Source: Atopobiaceae bacterium (GTDB lineage Bacteria > Actinomycetota > Coriobacteriia > Coriobacteriales > Atopobiaceae). From it: 64,000 bases of DNA. A program made the translations under genes and the position numbers. Shown here piece after piece: positions 44,380 to 53,453 of this stretch. The stretch is taken from the NCBI GenBank assembly GCA_017545665.1, contig JAFWKQ010000074.1, positions 39,505-103,504 of the forward strand, written 5' to 3'. The number at the start of each line of letters is the position of its first letter. Position 1 is the stretch's first letter. The notes beneath the pieces are model-generated. The model did no database searches. It saw only the letters and a program-made list of their open reading frames with translations, and was not told where the DNA came from.

Positions 44380-45636
44380 ATGACGCGTTTTGACCGCTCT
44401 GCCTACCAGTCCCAATCCATCCTCGCAGAGGAAGTAACCCTCTCCAACGACACTTGGTCCACCGGCCTCAACTGCAACCAGCTTGTGCTGGGGCCGTCTG
44501 GGTCGGGTAAGACCCGCAACTTCCTCAAGCCCAACCTGCTGCAAGCCAACGCGAGCTTCTTGGTGCTCGACACCAAGGGACTCCTGTACCGCGAGGTGGG
44601 GCCCGCACTTAAGCGAGCTGGCTACGAGGTCATAAACGTGGACTTCGCCGAAGTCGGTGGGACGGTTGGCTACGACCCGCTCGACCACGTTCGCCGCGAC
44701 CCAAAAACGGGCGCCCCCATCCAGCGCGACATCGTCTCGGTTGCCACGGCGCTCTGTCCCGTGGAGGACAAGAGCCAGCCGTTTTGGGAGCATGCGGCAG
44801 CCAACTACCTGGCAAGCTACATTGCCTATGTGTTGGAGGTCTTCCAAGAGGGCGACCGCAGCTTCGACCACGTGGTGGAAGTCTTCGAGCAGTCCGCCGA
44901 CGACACATCCATGAAGCAGCTCTTTGAGCAGTTGGAGGAAGAGAATCCCCGCAGCTTTGCGCTGTCGCTGTATCGCCGCGCTCGCAAGACCATGGGTGCC
45001 GACAAGATGCACTCATCCATTATGGGCATCATTGCCGAAAAGATGATGGTGCTGGGATTTGAGGAAGCCACGGCGCTCTTCCGCAACCCCAAACGCATAG
45101 ACTTCGCCTCAATGGGCCACCGTCGGGTGGCGCTGTTTGCCACGGTGTCCGATACGGACCTCTCGCTCATGCCCCTCACGAGCCTGTTTGTAACGCAGGC
45201 CATCCAAGGGCTTGTCCGCGAGGCCGACAAGTGCCCGGGCGGCATGCTACCCGTTCCCGTTCGCCTGTTCTTGGACGACTTCTCCAACCTCAGGGTTCCC
45301 GAATTCGACACAATCATCTCGGTAACACGCAGCCGCGAGGTTTGGTGCACGGTGTTGTGCCAGTCCATCGCCCAGCTGCAGGGTCTGTATGGCGTCACGG
45401 GCGCCGAGACCATTATGGGAAACTGTGATGCCCAGCTTGTCTTGGCCTTCCAAGACAACACCACCACCGACGCGTATGCCCGTCGTGCGGGCAAGACGCC
45501 CGACTCCCTGCTTGCCACTCCTTTGGACGAGAGCTGGCTCTTCCTGCGTGGCGAGAAGGCTCGCAAGGTGCACAAGTACAACCTCGTACGCCACGAGGCC
45601 TACAACGACTGCGAGGAACTCAACCTCCAGATATAA
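44380..45636 (+). CDS. VirD4/TraG-like ATPase without membrane anchor
   Basis: A 418-aa protein; ATG 44380 follows AAAGGAAG. Walker A GPSGSGKT at 38-45, FLVLDTKGLLYREVGPALKR, NVDFAEVGGTVGYDPL, Walker B LFLDDFSNL (D299, D300), the post-B VTRSREVWCTVLCQSIAQLQ and the GNCDAQLVLAFQD segment are all typical of type IV secretion coupling proteins. The usual N-terminal membrane helices are missing, and no relaxase or mating-pore genes are nearby. It may be a plasmid leftover or have been recruited for another DNA- or protein-handling role. Confidence 0.85.
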   Translation: MTRFDRSAYQSQSILAEEVTLSNDTWSTGLNCNQLVLGPSGSGKTRNFLKPNLLQANASFLVLDTKGLLYREVGPALKRAGYEVINVDFAEVGGTVGYDPLDHVRRDPKTGAPIQRDIVSVATALCPVEDKSQPFWEHAAANYLASYIAYVLEVFQEGDRSFDHVVEVFEQSADDTSMKQLFEQLEEENPRSFALSLYRRARKTMGADKMHSSIMGIIAEKMMVLGFEEATALFRNPKRIDFASMGHRRVALFATVSDTDLSLMPLTSLFVTQAIQGLVREADKCPGGMLPVPVRLFLDDFSNLRVPEFDTIISVTRSREVWCTVLCQSIAQLQGLYGVTGAETIMGNCDAQLVLAFQDNTTTDAYARRAGKTPDSLLATPLDESWLFLRGEKARKVHKYNLVRHEAYNDCEELNLQI

Positions 45637-45733
45637 GTTGAAATGAGTGGCCAAAGGGGGCAGTCCCCCTGTGGTCGTCTTGCCCCGATGGAGTGCCCGT
45701 AACCGAATGGCGGTGTGGCAGTCCCCTTTGGCT

Positions 45734-45780
45734 AAGGCGCTGCAGTGTCCGCAAAGTGCGGATGCTGCGGCGCCTTTTTT
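45734..45780 (+). terminator. Rho-independent terminator after the VirD4-like gene
   Basis: AAGGCGC (45734-45740) pairs with GCGCCTT (45770-45776) through a long stem with loop AAAG; six T follow. The preceding 45650-45733 also contains complementary GGGG/CCCC words. Confidence 0.85.
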
Positions 45781-45901
45781 GTTTTGCTGGGCCGTGCGAT
45801 CGGCCAGCCAGCGGACACATCAACTCATAAATTGAGGTTTGTTATCCTGAAAATGAGACAAGTGCGTTTGTAGTTTCGCACATTTAGAAAGAGGAAAAGT
45901 G

Positions 45902-48900
45902 ATGAGTGGCGTTATTAGGTACTTTAAAAAGGCGGCCAAGTTGCTGGGACAAGAGCGCGAAGAGGACGACAAGAAGCGCAAAAACGATAAGAAGGAGCAG
46001 GGTGCCTACTCCCTCAGCTGGTATTTTGAGGATTGCTTGGAACAGGATGTGAACCCAGAGCTGGACACGTATTCCGAGCTTCTGGATGCCTACCTCAACC
46101 TCAACCAGGGGCCTACACTGCAGCCCGCAACGCTCGATGAGCTCGAGATGAAAAAAGAAGACAAATTGCTCGACAATGGATTTCCTCTCCGCAAACATAA
46201 ATTGAACGAGTACCAGCGTATGGCGGTGCACATGGCTTTGCACAATCCCGTGACGATTATTGTGGGACCGCCGGGAACGGGAAAAACCGAGACCATCATT
46301 CGGATTTTGGCGCTGGCAAGAGAAAAGGGAGAGTCGGTCGCCTTCGTTTCGTCCAATCGCGAGGCGATGGACAACGTGGTCTCCAAGGTCAAGGAATTCG
46401 CGAACACCGACTTAAACACCGACTTAAACACCGACCTTGGAAGGAAGCTTGCCCACCGATTTGTGCGCTTGGGAAGAGCAAACGAACGCAAGGACGTCTG
46501 TCAGTATGCCGACGGGACCACGTTCTCGCCGGCCTTCAAAAGTGGTGAGAAAGCCTCCGGCCCAGCAAAGGGACAAAAAGGCTGGGAGCAAAACATTTCG
46601 CTTACGCGCTTTTGCAAAGAGGGTTCAGAGGGGCCTGTTTGCATCTCTAGCACGGTACATTCGCTCAAAAAGTGCTTTGTAGATGGCGACAAGAAAAAGT
46701 ACGACCTGGTCGTGATGGATGAGGCTTCTCAGAGCGACGTGCTTTTGGGCATCATATGCATGAGTAGCGCCCGCCGTATCGTTGTGGTGGGCGACGACAA
46801 TCAGTTGCCTCCAATACTGTCCAGGGATGCCGCATCGGCCTTAAAGGAGAGCAAGAGGGTGCCGCCTGCCCTAAGTCTTTGGAACGAAGAGGGCAAGGAG
46901 CAAAGCTTCCTCGGCTCCATGATACGAGTCTTTTGTCCCAACGAGGACATTGCGCCCGACGAGGAGATCTTGTCCAACTCTTTTGGTCCCCGTGTAGGCA
47001 TTACGCTAAGGAAGCACTATCGTTGTCATCCAAACATCATTGGCTTTTGTGACAAGTATTTTTATGGTGGCCTTCTAGATGTTTGTACCGAAATCAAGTC
47101 TGACGCGTCAAAAACCCCTTTGTCGCTTAGGTGGTACGAGGGAGACTATCGCGAGAAAGACGTGCGCTTTGATGATGACAAGACCAAAGATCCCAACAAA
47201 AAGCAGCTCTGGCGCCCGTCGGTTGTTAACTGTCGGCAGATTGCCGTGCTCGCTTGCGAGGAGATGCCCCACATCCGCGACCTTTACAAAAGGGAAAAGT
47301 CCATTTGCGTGGTTACGCCATTTTGGGCGCAGTCGAAGATGATAAAAGAATTGCTGGAGCACGAGCTGGGAGCTCGACCCGTTGCCTTGCCAAACGACGC
47401 CGACGAACAGGACGCGTGCGATGACGATGATGCGCAAGATGTGCGCAGCGCGGGCGAGGATGCTTTTGTCGTCGTGCAAAAGGACGGGGAACCTACCTCA
47501 ACCGTGCACAGCTCACAAGGGAAGGAGTACGACTGCGTGTACTTCCTTCCTGTGGAAGACGGCCGCTGGGAATGGCCGTGGTCGCAGGAACGGCGCTTGG
47601 TTAATGTGGCAGTTTCGCGTGCTCGCGAGGAGCTGCACGTTATTGTCTCTAGCAAGCTCATGGACGAGGGCCTCCAAAAGAAACTGGGGGCGGACCTCAT
47701 CAAGCCGATGATGGATGGTTCGGTGTGTGATGGCAAGAATGACGACGGGTTGTTCGTGAGTAAGCTCACAAACTATATGTACTATGGTCCCGAAGAGAGG
47801 AAGGATATTACGCCTCCCTTTGGAGAAATACAGAGGTCGAGCCTTGTCTCGTTGTTTGACAAGGCCCCTCTTGTGCAGGGGACCCTCAAGCAGTTGCAAG
47901 AAAAAATGGGCGAAGATGCAAACCTTCCCTCTGCTCCCGAACTACTGGTTGGCAAGGCGCTTGGGGAGATGCGTTTTCCAGGTTGTCCAGAGCTTCGGGT
48001 GGCCACCAACGTGGATCTTGAGTTTATACATGCTTGCGGAACCAACGAGCCATTCCCAGACGACGGGATGGCGGACCACGACTACCATTTCGACTTTGTG
48101 GTGTTTTACAGTGAGCCTAAAAGTGAGACTAAAAGGATAGTTGCGGTCATTGAGGTCGATGGGGCCCAGCATCGCTATGCGAGATACAACGGAGCGGACG
48201 AAGGGAGGTCCGCTAAAAACGCTTACAACGACTGGCACAAGGAAACTCTTGTGCGCAAGCACGGAGGAACCTGCGCGTGGCTCGGGGCGCCTGGCGGGCA
48301 CCAGCTTGTTCAACAGAACGAAGACAAGAAAAGCAGGGGGCGTTTTCCTGTTCTCCCTGCTGGCATGCAGCGTAATGTGCAGAAGAACAGGCTTGAGGGG
48401 TGGGTTGCCTCTCCCTCTGAGCTTCCCGCACAATCGACGTTTGTGTTTATACGCATACCGGATGACGGGTCGACGTATTTGGAAACGGATGCGTTGCAAA
48501 ACGGCGCCTCTTTGCAAGGGGGCATGCCTCCCACAATCGACGCGTACATTCGCGCACAGGCGGCAATTAAAGTTGATGACGAGTCAGGCCTTACGTTGGA
48601 TAACAAGGCTGTGCTAAGAGACAAGGACCACATGCTGTTTAGCATGCAATCAGTGGAGCTGGGCAAGAAAGATGGCAAGAAAGATGGCATACGCGCATGC
48701 TGCAAGGCGTGGAAGGAAGCGGAACTTACAAGCATAAGCCCGCAGGCGGCAAACACGAGGTTGCTGGAGCTTGGTCTTTTGGAGGAGCTGCCAAACAAGG
48801 GTAAGGTCCCGTCGTCTGCGGGCCGCGCAGTTGGCATTACCGAGTTTGGCGGTGCGGAAAGCGGTGGCAAGTCCTTTGTCATAGCGACGTACGGTGCGTT

Positions 48901-48937
48901 TGTAAGCGAGCTGGTGCGCATGGTGCTAATGGTCTGA
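45902..48937 (+). CDS. Upf1/Dna2-type SF1 helicase with DUF2726-like nuclease and KilAC-like modules
   Basis: A 1011-aa protein; ATG 45902 follows AAAGAGG. Order: short basic N-terminus, SF1B helicase with Walker A GPPGTGKT at 122-129, motif II DEAS at 273-276, GDDNQLPPI as motif III and VNVAVSRAREELHVIV as motif VI; then a DUF2726/Vsr-like nuclease segment with DFVVFY and E-V-D-G-A-Q-H at 751-757; and finally a KilAC-like module (about 937-1011) closely matching that at the start of the 11136 protein. A tetrapeptide NTDL is repeated three times near 166-178. It is probably a DNA-processing or defence enzyme, and is the last island gene before cysS. Confidence 0.85.
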   Translation: MSGVIRYFKKAAKLLGQEREEDDKKRKNDKKEQGAYSLSWYFEDCLEQDVNPELDTYSELLDAYLNLNQGPTLQPATLDELEMKKEDKLLDNGFPLRKHKLNEYQRMAVHMALHNPVTIIVGPPGTGKTETIIRILALAREKGESVAFVSSNREAMDNVVSKVKEFANTDLNTDLNTDLGRKLAHRFVRLGRANERKDVCQYADGTTFSPAFKSGEKASGPAKGQKGWEQNISLTRFCKEGSEGPVCISSTVHSLKKCFVDGDKKKYDLVVMDEASQSDVLLGIICMSSARRIVVVGDDNQLPPILSRDAASALKESKRVPPALSLWNEEGKEQSFLGSMIRVFCPNEDIAPDEEILSNSFGPRVGITLRKHYRCHPNIIGFCDKYFYGGLLDVCTEIKSDASKTPLSLRWYEGDYREKDVRFDDDKTKDPNKKQLWRPSVVNCRQIAVLACEEMPHIRDLYKREKSICVVTPFWAQSKMIKELLEHELGARPVALPNDADEQDACDDDDAQDVRSAGEDAFVVVQKDGEPTSTVHSSQGKEYDCVYFLPVEDGRWEWPWSQERRLVNVAVSRAREELHVIVSSKLMDEGLQKKLGADLIKPMMDGSVCDGKNDDGLFVSKLTNYMYYGPEERKDITPPFGEIQRSSLVSLFDKAPLVQGTLKQLQEKMGEDANLPSAPELLVGKALGEMRFPGCPELRVATNVDLEFIHACGTNEPFPDDGMADHDYHFDFVVFYSEPKSETKRIVAVIEVDGAQHRYARYNGADEGRSAKNAYNDWHKETLVRKHGGTCAWLGAPGGHQLVQQNEDKKSRGRFPVLPAGMQRNVQKNRLEGWVASPSELPAQSTFVFIRIPDDGSTYLETDALQNGASLQGGMPPTIDAYIRAQAAIKVDDESGLTLDNKAVLRDKDHMLFSMQSVELGKKDGKKDGIRACCKAWKEAELTSISPQAANTRLLELGLLEELPNKGKVPSSAGRAVGITEFGGAESGGKSFVIATYGAFVSELVRMVLMV

Positions 48938-49112
48938 GCTTTTGCCGTGCAGGCTTGTTGCCAGGTTCTTTGCGCTGGGCTTGCCGTGCGGGTTCACACT
49001 GCGCCCAAACCGTCGCGCAAGGCGTGGTAATTGTTAAGGTCTCTTGATGCCTTTCGTTTGGCCCATGCTTGCGTTATTATCTTTCTGCTCGTTCGCTGAA
49101 TAAGGAGTCCGC

Positions 49113-50594
49113 ATGCTCGTCTACAACAGTCAAAGTCATCGCAAGCAGGAGCTCGAGCCAATCGAGCCTGGCAAGATTCGCATGTATGTGTGCGGACCCA
49201 CCGTATACGACCAAATCCACATTGGCAACGGACGCACGTTCTTGAGCTTCGACGTGATTCGCCGTTACCTCATGTTCAAGGGCTACGAGGTAACCTTTGC
49301 GCAAAACCTCACCGATGTGGACGACAAGATCATCAATCGTGCCAACGAGCAGGGTCGTACCGCAGCCGAGGTCGCGGAGGAGTTCAGCGACAAGTTCATA
49401 GAGCAGATGCATCGCTTTGGCATCCTGGATCCCGACATTCGCCCGCGTGCCACGCGCGAGATCGAGGCGATGCAGGAGATGATTTCGCTGCTCATAGAGC
49501 AGGGCAACGCCTATGCGGTTCCCAGTGGCGACGTGTACTTTAGCGTGCGGAGCGATCATGCCTATGGCGTGCTTTCCGGGCGCGACCTCGACCAGCTGCG
49601 TGCCGGCGAGCGTGTGGAGGTTAACGACCAGAAACGCGACCCCTTTGACTTCGCTCTGTGGAAGGCGGCAAAGCCTGGCGAGCCGAGCTGGCCGAGCCCG
49701 TGGGGCGATGGCCGTCCTGGCTGGCACACCGAATGCTGCGCCATGATTCATCGCTATTTGGGTACGCCCATCGACATCCATGGCGGTGGCGCCGACTTGG
49801 TGTTTCCCCATCACGAGAACGAGACGGCCCAAGCCATGTGCGCTTGGCATGAGCCTCTTGCCAACGTATGGATGCATACGGGCATGCTGCAGATCAACGA
49901 AGAGAAGATGTCCAAGAGCTTGGGTAACTTCTATACGCTCAAAGAGGTGCTGGACCGTTACCCGGCAAACGCCGTGCGCATTCTTATGCTGCAGACGCAT
50001 TACCGCGCACCGTTGGACTTCTCGTTCGATCGCTTGGATGGGGCGATGAGCTCGCTCGATCGCCTGCAGAGTTGCGTGAAGAACCTTCGCTGGGCCGCAG
50101 AGGCCGCACCGCAGGACGGCTGCCTTACCGAGGCGGACCGCGCGTTGGGAATGGCAATTGACTCGGCCGAGAAGGAATTCGAGTCCAGCATGGACGACGA
50201 CTTTAATACGGCAGGAGGCCTTGCTGCCATATTCGGACTCGTAACCGAGTCGAACAAGTACCTGTCGGAAGCCGCTGGGTCCATCGAGACGGCCGTTACG
50301 CTGCGTGCGGCAGATGCCTTGGTTGAGCTTTGCAACGTTTTGGGCATCGACCTTGCCAAGGACTCGGCGGGCGAGGAGCTGCCTGGTGAGCTGGTGACTC
50401 TGGCTGCAGAGCGAGCGGGATATGCTGGCTCAAGCCCTGACGAGGCTGCCGAGGCTCTCTTGGCCGCGCGTCAGGAGGCGCGTGCCGCCAAGGACTGGGG
50501 AACTGCCGACGCCATACGCGATGGCATCGCCGCGCTCGGCCTTGTGGTGGAAGATACCGCTGCCGGTGCGCGCCTGCGTCGCAAGAAGGGCTAG
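49113..50594 (+). CDS. cysS: Cysteinyl-tRNA synthetase
   Basis: A 493-aa class I synthetase; ATG 49113 follows ATAAGGAG. It has the zinc cysteine in MYVCGPTVYD, the HIGH-type site as HIGNGR, the second zinc set in GWHTECCAM and HHENE, the KMSKS loop as EEKMSKSLGN, and the C-terminal anticodon-binding helices. Length and motifs are normal. It opens the right core block, with rlmB 3 bases downstream. In relatives it follows ispF closely. Confidence 0.97.
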   Translation: MLVYNSQSHRKQELEPIEPGKIRMYVCGPTVYDQIHIGNGRTFLSFDVIRRYLMFKGYEVTFAQNLTDVDDKIINRANEQGRTAAEVAEEFSDKFIEQMHRFGILDPDIRPRATREIEAMQEMISLLIEQGNAYAVPSGDVYFSVRSDHAYGVLSGRDLDQLRAGERVEVNDQKRDPFDFALWKAAKPGEPSWPSPWGDGRPGWHTECCAMIHRYLGTPIDIHGGGADLVFPHHENETAQAMCAWHEPLANVWMHTGMLQINEEKMSKSLGNFYTLKEVLDRYPANAVRILMLQTHYRAPLDFSFDRLDGAMSSLDRLQSCVKNLRWAAEAAPQDGCLTEADRALGMAIDSAEKEFESSMDDDFNTAGGLAAIFGLVTESNKYLSEAAGSIETAVTLRAADALVELCNVLGIDLAKDSAGEELPGELVTLAAERAGYAGSSPDEAAEALLAARQEARAAKDWGTADAIRDGIAALGLVVEDTAAGARLRRKKG

Positions 50595-50597
50595 CGC

Positions 50598-51512
50598 ATG
50601 GCAAAGAACCAATCGCGAAAGCCTGGTCGCGACGTACGCGGTGGCACGGGCAAACGGGTGCGTAGACAATCTCCCAAGTCGCAGGGACGCCCATACAAAA
50701 AGGACGAGCGCCGGCGGGGCTACGTGCCTTCGGGCAAACGTCGCCAGGGCTCAGCGCCTTCCTCAAACCTCATCGAAGGTCGTCGCGCGGCTGCCGAGGC
50801 ACTCGACGCGCGCATTCCGCTTAGGCGTGCGCTAGTGGCTGCTGGTGCGGGCGAGCGTGATGGTGCGCTGGACGAACTCGTGGCACGTCTGGAGGAGCGC
50901 GGCGTGAAGGTGGAGTACGTGGGCCGCGACCGCCTGGACAGCAGGTCCTCCCATGGGGCGCATCAGGGCATCATGCTTGAGGTCGAGCCGTTTGAGTACG
51001 CCACTTTGAACGATGTTATAGCTGCGTCGGGGACGGGTGACGCGTTGGTGTTGCTGCTCGACCACGTTACGGACGAAGGCAACTTTGGCGCTATCGTCCG
51101 TACGGCAGAGGTGGTCGGCGCGGCCGGCGTAATCGTGGCCAATGCTCGCGCGGCGCGCGTGGGAACGGCGGCCTACAAGACCTCGGCTGGTGCGGTGCTG
51201 CATCTGCCCATTGCCCAGGTATCCAACCTTGCCACCGCAATCGAACAGCTCAAAGAGGCCGGCTTTTGGGTGGGTGCTGCCACCGAGCACGCGCACGATG
51301 ACGTGTGGCACGCGCCGCTGGAAGGTCGCGTTTGCCTTGTTATGGGTTCGGAGGGCTCGGGCGTTAGCGCGCTCGTACGCAAGAGGTGCGACTTCGAGTG
51401 TAAGTTGCCCCAGCGTGGTCGTGTGGAGTCGCTTAACGTCGCGCAGGCAACCACGGCGCTTTGCTATGAATGGCTGCGACGCTGCGCGCTTAAGGAAGAG
51501 GGCGATGGGTAA
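50598..51512 (+). CDS. rlmB: 23S rRNA 2'-O-methyltransferase, RlmB/TrmH (SpoU) family
   Basis: A 304-aa protein. A basic, unstructured N-terminus (about 55 residues) is followed by an L30e-like substrate domain (SSNLIEGRRAAAEALDARIP) and the SPOUT knot: VLLLDHVTDEGNFGAIVRTA, KTSAGAVLHLPIAQV, VCLVMGSEGSGVS and VESLNVAQATTALCYE. It methylates a ribose in the 23S rRNA peptidyl-transferase region. Its stop overlaps the next gene by 8 bases. Confidence 0.93.
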   Translation: MAKNQSRKPGRDVRGGTGKRVRRQSPKSQGRPYKKDERRRGYVPSGKRRQGSAPSSNLIEGRRAAAEALDARIPLRRALVAAGAGERDGALDELVARLEERGVKVEYVGRDRLDSRSSHGAHQGIMLEVEPFEYATLNDVIAASGTGDALVLLLDHVTDEGNFGAIVRTAEVVGAAGVIVANARAARVGTAAYKTSAGAVLHLPIAQVSNLATAIEQLKEAGFWVGAATEHAHDDVWHAPLEGRVCLVMGSEGSGVSALVRKRCDFECKLPQRGRVESLNVAQATTALCYEWLRRCALKEEGDG

Positions 51513-52086
51513 GAAGAGGCTTCCCCTGCTTTTGGTGGACGGCTACAACGTGATCGGTGCCACCACCAGCTATACGGCGCTTATCGACGAGCACGCCGGA
51601 GCGGGGGCACTCGCCGACGTGGCCCATCTTTCGCGCGATCCGTATGGTCACGATCCCTTTGAGAGAGCTCGTCGCGAGCTGCTTAACGACGTGGCTACCT
51701 ATGCGCAGGGTCGCTACGAGGCAGTTGTTGTGTTCGATGCGGCCAACAACCTCTCGGACGAGCGGCCGGCGTTTGCGCCTGGTGGCGTGCGCATGGTCTT
51801 CTCGCATACGGGGGAGTCGGCCGATACCGTAATAGAGCGCTATGCGGTTCGCGCGCGCGAGCAGGGCAGAGAGGTGCTTCTCGTGACGTCCGACAACACC
51901 ATTCGGGCAACCGTGGGAGGAATTCCCATAACAACGGTTTCGAGTCAGCTCTTGGCGCGCGACATAAAGGCGACGAACGAAGAGGTAGCGGTAGCCCACG
52001 ACGAGCGTTCCAACATGCACCTTACGGTGGAGGACCGACTGGATGCCTCCACGCGCGAGAAGCTCTGGAAGATGCTCGGGCGTTAG
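51505..52086 (+). CDS. YacP-like NYN-domain ribonuclease
   Basis: A 193-aa protein; ATG 51505 follows AAGGAAG inside the rlmB end. The PIN/NYN fold is marked by LLLVDGYNVIGA, AVVVFDAANNLSD, SADTVIERYAVRA and VLLVTSDNTIR, which place the acidic metal-binding residues. Relatives (Rae1/YacP) cleave mRNA on the ribosome. The cysS-rlmB-yacP order is conserved in Gram-positive bacteria. Confidence 0.9.
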   Translation: MGKKRLPLLLVDGYNVIGATTSYTALIDEHAGAGALADVAHLSRDPYGHDPFERARRELLNDVATYAQGRYEAVVVFDAANNLSDERPAFAPGGVRMVFSHTGESADTVIERYAVRAREQGREVLLVTSDNTIRATVGGIPITTVSSQLLARDIKATNEEVAVAHDERSNMHLTVEDRLDASTREKLWKMLGR

Positions 52087-52191
52087 GTGGCGGGATGGCG
52101 CTAAGTTCCTCGCTCGTGCGTCTGCGGGGTGGGGCGCTGGCGTAAGAACAATTCGTGCGAAGCAAAGCGCGGTGTTCTCATTGGAATTTTG

Positions 52192-52743
52192 CTAAAGCTG
52201 GCGTAGGTAGTCGGCCGGAATGGCGTCGGCAAGCCAGGTGTTCTTGTTGCCTTGGTAAAAGCGGATGCCGTCGTGGGATGCCTCCGCCGCATCGACGACC
52301 AAGATCACAAGACATCCTCGGTGACGCAGGCCAACTTGGCGTGCCGTTTCTACGTCGGTTGAAAGGTGCACCACCTGGCGGCCCATGGGAAGAAGGCCTT
52401 CAACCATGATGCTCTGTGCGTTTGCCTGGTTTGTTCCGTGGTAGAGGACGGACGGCGGTTGCGCTGGTTCGTAGGCAATTGCCAACGGAATCGAATGGCC
52501 GTAAAGAGCCCGTATTCGTCCGCGCTCCATGGCGAAGCGCTGCTTGGAGCCGTGCTTTACGACGTGCGCTATGTCGTCGGCGGTAATCGCGCGGGGCCAG
52601 CCTCCGCGTTGGTTGAGCGCACGAACGAGGACGTCTACCTCAACGCTGCCGTCGGGGGAGAGCGTTATGCCAATGCGCTCGGGACGATGCCGCAACGCCT
52701 TGGACATCGCTTTGCTCAGACTTGTGTAGTTAATCGTATCCAT
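52192..52743 (-). CDS. kptA: RNA 2'-phosphotransferase, KptA/Tpt1 family
   Basis: A 183-aa protein. LSKAMSKALRHRPERIGITL is the family N-terminus; KHGSKQRFAMERGRIRALYG with GHSIPL and LYHGTNQANAQSI with VHLSTDVETA carry the NAD-binding Arg-His-Arg-Arg set. The enzyme moves a 2'-phosphate from RNA to NAD; its bacterial substrate is unknown. It is monocistronic, convergent with the core block and upstream of the tRNA gene on the opposite strand. Confidence 0.92.
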   Translation of the reverse strand: MDTINYTSLSKAMSKALRHRPERIGITLSPDGSVEVDVLVRALNQRGGWPRAITADDIAHVVKHGSKQRFAMERGRIRALYGHSIPLAIAYEPAQPPSVLYHGTNQANAQSIMVEGLLPMGRQVVHLSTDVETARQVGLRHRGCLVILVVDAAEASHDGIRFYQGNKNTWLADAIPADYLRQL

Positions 52744-52858
52744 GGCTCGATTATACGCGCGAGGTGAGCGCCCGGCGATCGCTCGCTTGGGATTTTTGCG
52801 TAGGAGAAAGCAATCCTAGTGCGTAGCACAAAGACGCCGTGGTATTATTGTTCTCTGC

Positions 52859-52933
52859 GCCAGAGTGGCTCAATGGTAGAGCACCGGCCTTGTAATCCGG
52901 TGGTTATGGGTTCGATTCCCATCTCTGGCTCCA
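52859..52933 (+). tRNA. tRNA-Thr(UGU), with encoded CCA
   Basis: The acceptor stem GCCAGAG (52859-52865) pairs with CTCTGGC (52923-52929), followed by T and CCA. The D arm GCTC/GAGC, anticodon loop CTTGTAA (anticodon TGT) and T arm ATGGG-TTCGATT-CCCAT are all formed. The loop-proximal anticodon-stem pair is a C-U mismatch. Its 3' 45 bases are repeated at 60000-60044, marking it as the integration site of the element that follows. Confidence 0.93.
52889..52933 (+). repeat. attL, 45-bp direct repeat at the 3' end of tRNA-Thr
   Basis: Identical to 60000-60044; flanking bases differ on both sides, so the repeat is exactly 45 bp. It covers the tRNA from the anticodon loop to CCA, a common target of tyrosine integrases. 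Confidence 0.92.
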
Positions 52934-52942
52934 TACAAATAC

Positions 52943-52979
52943 GCAGGTAGATGCATGTATTTGCTCTACCTGCTTTTTA
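52943..52979 (+). terminator. Element-borne terminator for the tRNA
   Basis: GCAGGTAGA (52943-52951) pairs with TCTACCTGC (52965-52973), followed by TTTTT. Being inside the integrated element, it replaces the original tRNA terminator now displaced to 60054-60091. Confidence 0.8.
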
Positions 52980-53036
52980 TTTGCCAATATTTTGCACCAC
53001 ACGTTTGCACCAAATTTTGCACCATGAGCGGTATTT

Positions 53037-53426
53037 TCACGTCGGCGGGTGGTGTCTGGCGCCAGCTTTGTCACGAGCGCGGCCAGACGAACCTTCGGCA
53101 AATGTTTGCACAATGTCTGTGCGCTCGCCTTGTCGCTCTTTGGCCTTCGCTATGACGGTTTCCACGACCTCGGGGTTGGCTGCCATCGCTTGAAGGTCGT
53201 AGGCTTGAGACTTGGAGATGCCAGACTCCGCCATTGCTTGACGCTTTGTAACTTCGTCCTGCGTTGTGGACAAAGTTGTATCCGTGCGCCTACCCTGCCT
53301 TGTCGGCAACTCCCGCAGAATCTCGCCGATGCGCTGGTCTGCGTAGATGCCCACCTTGGCGAAGGTCTGCGCGGTCTCGGTCGCTTCCAGGATTGCGTTG
53401 TGGGGCGGTGGTATGGATGCACTCAT
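53037..53426 (-). CDS. Element protein with a helix-turn-helix-like segment, 129 aa
   Basis: KVGIYADQRIGEILRELPTR is followed by SGISKSQAYDLQAMAANPEV. The second part looks like a helix-turn-helix of the sort found in plasmid and phage partition or replication accessory proteins. There is no clear ribosome site upstream of ATG 53426. It is the last minus-strand gene before the tRNA. Confidence 0.55.
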   Translation of the reverse strand: MSASIPPPHNAILEATETAQTFAKVGIYADQRIGEILRELPTRQGRRTDTTLSTTQDEVTKRQAMAESGISKSQAYDLQAMAANPEVVETVIAKAKERQGERTDIVQTFAEGSSGRARDKAGARHHPPT

Positions 53427-53453
53427 TCAAATAACTTTAAAAAAGGAGTTTGG

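Noticed and set aside
49077..50000. 307-codon minus-strand frame over cysS
   Set aside because: Shadow of CysRS, whose zinc, HIGH-type and KMSKS motifs are all on the plus strand.
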